Source of the DNA: Himantopus leucocephalus
Lineage: Eukaryota; Chordata; Aves; Charadriiformes; Recurvirostridae
Assembly (NCBI GenBank): GCA_003993805.1
Contig: RSEF01000001.1
Location: 179,232,816-179,296,815 of the forward strand
Direction: 5' to 3'
DNA length: 64,000 nt
The notes below the pieces were generated by a model, which saw only the letters and a program-made list of their open reading frames with translations, searched no databases and was not told where the DNA came from. Each line of letters opens with the position of its first letter. Positions within the stretch are counted from its first letter, which is position 1. This document shows positions 57,801-64,000 of the stretch, in pieces. The position numbers and the translations under genes were made by a program.

Positions 57801-60800
57801 TGGAGTATGGGGAATACTGACATTCAAGATAAAGTTACTGCTGCAAGGGCTTTTGAGAAATAAAAGAAACCTTTTCCCGGTTGACAAAAATATATTAAAT
57901 AAAGATCCCTCAGTACATTAAACGCACTTTATTTTCCACAATATTTTTGTTTACTCTTTGCCAAAATGACAATGATATAAAATTACTAGTAAAACAGAGT
58001 TAACACAACTCTGTTATGTTGGTGTAAAGAAATCACTGTCCAGACAAGAACAATTGGCAAATTGCATGCCACATCCCACTTTTGTTCAATGGCCACTAGC
58101 GTCCACAGGCAACATCCATCCCACTGTTTGGAAAATAGAAAGTATGAGTGTGAACATCACACACAGAGACAAGAAACCTTTTTGGCTATCCCACTGACAA
58201 TCTTTTACTGTTAGCCAGAGGGCTCCTTGTGCCCCAAACCCCAGCCACAAGTTCCCAGAACGGGAATGAAACATGGCTTCATGAAAAAACATGAAAATTT
58301 TGGGAGTATTTTCATAATTTTTCTAAGAGGTACAGTACTAGTCTTTGCCAACATATACCCTTCTTCAAGAGTTTGGAACAGACAACAAAGTTTACTGCCT
58401 CCATCTACAGTTTCTTCTAGGAATACCATCAGCAGTGGTCAAAGGCCATTGACTGGCTGTTTCATCCTCCTCTTGTTTGGCATGGGAGTGATGGACACCA
58501 TACTTAAAAAATTGAGGTGTCATAGACCTGCTGAGAGACAAGCCATTAAATGAGCTGAGGAGAGGAGGTATTAATCCAACATCAAGGCCAGATTTGAAAG
58601 GCTGTGATTTTTTTTAAAAAAAAAAAAAGGAAATTGACCCATACAGATCTTTTTGCAAAATATTCACTTTGTGATAAGATCGATTATATGACATAAGGAA
58701 AGAAGAGCTTAGAACTCCTGTTTGCTAACTTAGTTACTCAGAAAAAAAATCCTTAGCTGCATGCAAGGTTTCACTGTCCAGGTACTTCCCATGAAGCATA
58801 GTCTTAGGATTTTTAAGAGGAGGTTCTTCTGTCCCAACTGTTAAGGATGAACAAACTTCTAATATAGCTGAAGGAAATAACTTTGGACTAAGACCAAGTA
58901 CTGAGAATTCCAGGCTAAAAAGAGATCGTATGAGTAAAAACTGCATGATTGTAGAAGTGGAGTAACCAATTTAGCTATATTATGCATTAATGGAAATTAT
59001 GATCAATGAAAATTGTTTGAGAAAATATGCAAGGAAAACCTATTTAAAAAAGAGGGAGGAAAGGAAGGAAAAGCCAATAAAAACCTATTTTTCTAAAAAT
59101 AAGTGTAGTCTTCGGCTTGAATAGTCAGAGATGTGACCTTCAGTGGCCTTCAAATGATGTTTTATTGAGAGAGATGATGCCTGGTTCCATCTTTCCATCT
59201 CCACAAAATAAATGAATTATCATTGCATTTCACAAATAAAGGAGTATCTGAAATGCTGCCAATAGCCTTTCAAGCAACATCTCACAGAAAAGATAGGAAA
59301 TATCACTGACATAAAGAAAATAGAAGAAGAAAATGAACACTTAAGTATTATTTCTATGGAGAAAAAGTGCAAGATAAAGTTCTTGACACAGACAAGAGCC
59401 TCAGAGACCACCGGACAGAAACATGACAAAGAGAAGGAGTGATACTGACAAGTGCAAAACAGTGCTGTGTTAAAACCATAGTAGAGAGCAGAGAGTTTAC
59501 CACTGCTGAACTTAAAAAAATAAAATGGAAATCTGACTCTAGAGCAGTGAGGTACTCCTGGAGTGTTGATACTATTTGGTAACCCTATTTGGTAATTCTT
59601 CCCAGGAAACAAAGTGAAACCTCAGCTCCTTTTTGGTTTCCATATGAGCAATGCTTAAAACTTTCTTTTTATCTATCTTCTTCTACCCTTTTTCTGGTTT
59701 TGTTTTTTAATTTGTTTGTTTTGTTACAAATACTTGTGAGCTAATAACTGATAAGGAAGTAAAATGCCAATGTGTACATTAAGATGAGAAAAGGTAAGAC
59801 TCTGAGAGACACATTCATTCATCTCTAGGCTGCTAGAAGCTGACCATGATGACAATGATGATATCCCATCAAATGTGCTCTTTTGTTCAAAATGAACACC
59901 ATACTTTATTGATTCCTGGTGAAATTGCTCTGAGATGAATCAAAATACCAGCTGCCACATTTATTGAGCTGTGAAATATTTCTATTCGCTGTGCAGCTGT
60001 GTGAACCTGAACTAATCTAAAGGGCAGATGATCTACAAGAGAGCTGAAAATAGTTTTATTGCAGGCAGTTTGCCTAAGTATTAAATATTCCCTGCTCATG
60101 CAGGATTTTGACCAAGGGCTTATACTGAAGGAAAAGCAATGTTACTTACTGAAGAGAGCACAGGTTGCTGCCTGTTTATCACAGATGCATGGAAATTACA
60201 GAAAACTATTAAATACAACCAGTTTTGAAAAGTCCAAAGAAATCTTGTGACCAAATATATGCCATGGTGTTCACTACCTCGCATGATGTACTTAGCTGTG
60301 TGCAAAACTAGAAGACTGGGTGATGACTCAAGTCTTCCTGATAAAACCATGTGTTTCTCTAGTGAGTGTTATCTCTGCAAGAGGTCAGAAGGGAAGAGAA
60401 TAGCTTACTAGTTTGGTTTTTGACAGATGGTAAATGATAAAGCAGCATTAAAATCAGCCAACCAGCTTAAAGTTTTCATTTTAGTGCCAGCGCATATGTA
60501 TGTTGCTTGGGGAATTATGCTCTAATTAACCTAAAGCATGTAGTATTGCTCTTTTACACATAATGGGAGGATTAAGTGAGTGCAGCAGATTTTATGGTCA
60601 TTATCAAAATACCAGTGGTACTAAAAATTCTAGAAAACATATAGGAATACTCTAAGAGATGAACTGAAGTCTGTCTTCTTGGTAACATTTTTTCCCTGAC
60701 ATATTTTGCAATTTTTGACAAAAACACTTTTATCTCAGACAGTATGTGGTTCAGCAAATTCTGAAACCACTTTTCTGTGGTGAATAGTTGAACTCTTCTC

Positions 60801-63800
60801 AGTTACAAACCTTGGGCCACATAGCTCCAAAGTAAGGAAAAGTCAGTGGGAAAAAAAATAATTTAGTTATATATTTAAAGTCCATGGCTATACCATGCAC
60901 TATAAAAAAAAAAAAAGGAATTTCAGAAAGGCTGAAAATACTTGTAGGATAGCCCTACTAGCACCAGTTTAGGAGTTTTCAGTCATTTAAAAAAAATAAA
61001 AAAATCTGTCGTTTTGTCTACTTCTTTACTCATGAAGTAGTAGTTTCAAAGATGGTCGTCAATCACATCCAGATTTTTAGGGGCTATTCCAATAATTTAT
61101 GGGTAAAAAGCTATTGACTGGGGGCATTTGAAAAGAAAGATAGAAAAGGGTGTGCGTGCATTTCTTGCTATCTGTTTAGCACAACCCCAGGTTAGAGCAC
61201 TTCTGTGACCATGTGTAGCTCCAGCCATCAGTCATTTCACACTTGATAAGGCCATCCTGAAATATGATGTAACTCCTGGCACTCTTTTGATAGAACAGAA
61301 TGAATTGATAATATATTTTGCAGACAAATAGTAATGTTATGGAATAGGAAGAGGTAATGAGCTGGGGAAGGAAAGACTGGAGTTGCCCCTGGCATAGAAG
61401 GGAGAGTGGATGTAATGCAGGATAGGAGGAACAGGGAACGGGACAAGGCAATACTCAGGGCCCCCCATCTGAAAAAAGAGTAAGGAATACCACTACTGGG
61501 GAAGAATAAATTTGGGCAAGATGACCCAGCAAATAAGACATCTGGCATTGCGGGCCTGAATTGACAAACTGGACTGGTCTGCTCTTAGTGGAATGAGAAG
61601 AATGACAGAGCCCATGACAGGTGCCCCAGCCACTGAGGAGGAGGAGCAGTACAGAGAAAAAAAGAAGATCTGAAGGAACGCGGGGGTTGACGTAGCACCC
61701 AGAGGTACTCATAAGAGGGTCCTTGGCACAGAGAGAGAACGGCTAATAGGAAATAAGCACTAGCCCTGCCAGGAGGAAAATGCAGAGGGACAGGAGGGTG
61801 GCAGATAGGACGCAGTGATGAAATAAAAGGAGGCATGGTATTTGTTCACAATAAGTTTAACTGACAATAGCTGATGAAATGTGTAGTCTCCGTGCTGCTG
61901 CTGCTTTCCCATGTTTTTAAATTCCCTAGCTTTCACTGCTGTGCAAATATAAAAATGCTTGCAGTTGCGCAGGCAGAGGGAATTGTGAACAAGCTGATGA
62001 TTTGCTATCCACATGGATCTTGGTACAGCTTTTCTGCAGCTTGGCTTAGTGTGGGAATATTTTCATGGCTGACGTCTGGCTAAAAGCTCTTAATAATACT
62101 AACAGTCCTGCAAGAAATGCAAGGTCCTAATGCACTTACTTAAAGATATTACTTCAGCACTGCACCTCTAAAAGGATCAGTGGGATCCATAATTTTGAAA
62201 AGAATGGGCAAGCAGAAAAACCAAGATGTGGATATATAAAAATATGCATCCATACAGGTGTGTCTTTGCTGGCATATCTCGGGGGGGGGGGCGCGGGGCA
62301 GGGATGAAACCACACCAAAATTAAAAACATTTATACAAAAATGCCGGCAAGTAGGACTGACTTAGTGATTGGGTAATAACCATGCAAAATCTGAGGAAGT
62401 AGTCAGAGACTGATTACGCAAGATTAAGTTACAGAAAAAAAAGATTTTTCACTACTAGTAGAATTAAGTTGGCTAGAATTTATTTCCATCTCTGAAAATG
62501 ATGAATAGATCCAAACACTTCTCAAGGCAACGCTAAGGCTTCCATGCTATATACTAAGTAGCTCCGGTGCAATTCTCTGCCATTGAGTGCAACAATATGG
62601 ATCAGCCCATATTCACAATATGAAACACATTTACGTTATGCATTACAAAATTACATTCAAAATTAATTGAAAATAATGCAACAGTCCATATATTCCAAGT
62701 TATGACCAGGTGTTTTTGGGAGAATGCTGAGTGGCCCAGGTCTAAAGCATACCAATACAGTGCTATATGTAACATAAACCAGTGACCAGTAGTGATCCAG
62801 TTTGCCTGTATGGATGCAGCACCTTTGTCTTTAGTGACAATCCAAGGATATCATAAACATCTTTCAGATTCTCAAAAAAAAAAAAAAGCATAAATAAGAG
62901 ATGTTCTATAGAAACCTCTTCTTAGTGCATTTTAGCTATGTATTCCTCATTGCAGCCTTAATTTAGAAAAAAATTGTGGTGGTGTTTAATATGTGGCTTT
63001 GAGAAACTGTAACTGTACAACCATGGATCTAGGCATTCATCTGTTGATAACTTCACGGAATGGTATTTGAAGGAAATATCACCACTGTAGCATTTCAACA
63101 AAAGGAAGAAAATCTCCTAAATGGGTATTTTATGGGTTTTCCAATAAAACAATATCCTTGGAAAAAAATGTTGCATTTAAGTTATGATATTTTAAATCTT
63201 TAAAATTTTGCTTTTTCTGTCTGTTAGGGATAATGAAACAAAGTGAATTCCAATAATAAATTCCATTTGCAATACAGACTTCCCTGAAAAAATTTCTATG
63301 GAGTGATGTAAAGAAGAAATGTAACAGAAAAACATTATATCCCCAGAGTGCTAATTTCCTAGTTCATTTTCTGAGTATATATAACTGTATCAGGAACAAA
63401 GAGAAACAGAGACAGAGCAGAAAGCTGCTGAAAGGAAAAACTAATTACATGAGGGAATATGAGTGAAATAAAGTAGCTTTTTACTACTTTGGTAAAAAGC
63501 ACAAAGTATTTAGAAAGGATTCAGAAGTCTACAAAAGTCAAAATGTTCCAAAAGCCACATGATGAGTTGCAAACCCTCAGACAATGAACATGATTTTATA
63601 GCGCAGGAATGCCCAATCTGCATCCAGAGAACAGAGCAAATCCTGCCTATTGACCAACTGTCCAAATAACAGTATCAGTTCCTGAGACACAGGGACAGCT
63701 TGTTCCAGGCAGAAATTCCCAGCTATAACAACAACTGTGGAGTTGCTCCTTCATCAGTGCCACAGATTCCTGAGGATAAACTGATTTAAAGCAAAAGCTC

Positions 63801-63933
63801 CCAGCCCCATCTGTGGTAACATGTACCACTTAAATCCTGCAGGAATGCAGAATTCAACTGGTGTCACCATTTGCATTTCCAGGTTCAAAGCCAACCATAG
63901 CAGGGGAGGCGGGATGTGAAATGGGAGGGTGGG
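54861..63933. other. Unique AT-rich DNA without recognisable gene
   Basis: About 9.1 kb. It contains a CT-rich tract at 55770-55809, a T8-A13 fold-back homopolymer pair at 58608-58628, A-runs near 60904 and 62876, and a G-rich tract at 62281-62297. A purine-rich, less AT-rich block lies at about 61320-61830. On its minus strand it has several overlapping frames of 80-100 codons with low-complexity Ser/Leu/Pro composition. None has a recognisable domain. Confidence 0.6.
62281..62297 (+). other. G11 homopolymer followed by CGCGGGG
   Basis: Eleven consecutive Gs, then CGCGGGG, in AT-rich surroundings. It is quadruplex-prone and a common site of sequencing error. Confidence 0.85.
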
Positions 63934-63971
63934 TGTCCTGGTTTGAGGTAAAACAGGACCAATTTTGTTCA
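63934..63971 (+). mobile_element. 5' tip of another avian ERV LTR, cut by a gap
   Basis: TGTCCTGGTTTGAGG and the following AAAACAGGACCAATTTTG resemble the 5' end of a family of avian LTRs that begins TGTCCTGGTTT. Only 38 bases are visible before the Ns. It is on the opposite strand to the three other LTRs. Gap placement inside a repeat is typical of short-read assembly. Confidence 0.6.
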
Positions 63972-64000
63972 NNNNNNNNNNNNNNNNNNNNNNNNNNNNN
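63972..64000. other. Assembly gap running off the window
   Basis: Ns continue to the window end. Confidence 0.99.

Noticed and set aside
58608..58628. T8-A13 run as a hairpin terminator or retroposon tail
   Set aside because: Adjacent homopolymers pair trivially. There is no GC stem and no transposon body beside them.
59220..59612. 130-codon minus-strand frame rich in Phe and Ser
   Set aside because: The hydrophobic look comes from T-rich codons on that strand. No membrane-protein family is recognised.
1..64000. CRISPR arrays, bacterial operons, rRNA or intact tRNA genes
   Set aside because: No regularly spaced repeats, no long dense ORFs and no canonical A/B boxes or rRNA blocks were found. 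The CR1 and ERV content shows a vertebrate nuclear genome.

Overview
The window reads as nuclear DNA of a bird. It is AT-rich, has no long open reading frames, and carries six pieces of CR1, the dominant avian LINE. It also carries four long terminal repeats (LTRs) of types I recognise from avian endogenous retroviruses. Gap and duplication patterns look like a draft assembly. I found no exon of a known protein, no rRNA and no intact tRNA. The stretch is best described as intergenic DNA or the inside of a very large intron, shaped mainly by retrotransposon insertions.

Layout. 1-410: a 182-bp block repeated exactly across a single N. 533-668: 5'-truncated CR1 (minus). 669-7705: unique AT-rich DNA. 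7706-7862: CR1 3' end with an (AGAAT)n tail (minus). 10312-11700: CR1 (plus) holding a reverse-transcriptase fragment and its 3' terminus around a 1000-N gap. 12831-13365: solo LTR (minus). 13820-13880: possible tRNA-derived SINE relic. 14718-15784: ~1.07-kb solo LTR (minus) with an expanded internal repeat array and near-matching 5-bp flanks. 20571-20932: CR1 (minus). 24850-25577: a shorter relative of the 1.07-kb LTR (minus). 35729-36568: longest continuous CR1 (minus), with reverse-transcriptase C-terminal coding remnants. 42495-42845: a small ATG-started ORF whose N-terminus looks like a signal peptide, the only protein-coding candidate. 44410-45135: a strongly purine-rich stretch that switches to pyrimidine-rich. 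54650-54860: very old CR1 (plus). 63934-63971: 5' tip of another LTR (plus), running into a gap.

The most informative observations are: (1) both short CR1 copies end at their 5'-truncation point in a near-perfect fold-back hairpin, as expected if the nascent cDNA folded on itself and primed its own extension; (2) two related LTRs differ mainly in the copy number of an internal GCTCC-headed repeat (seven versus two units); (3) a 13/14 match to the CTCF consensus lies in a small CpG-enriched patch near 33.0 kb; (4) several local duplications sit exactly across N gaps and are probably unmerged overlaps rather than biology.

No genes can be shown to work together here. Family assignments rest on recalled resemblance to avian CR1 and LTR sequences; no database search was possible.
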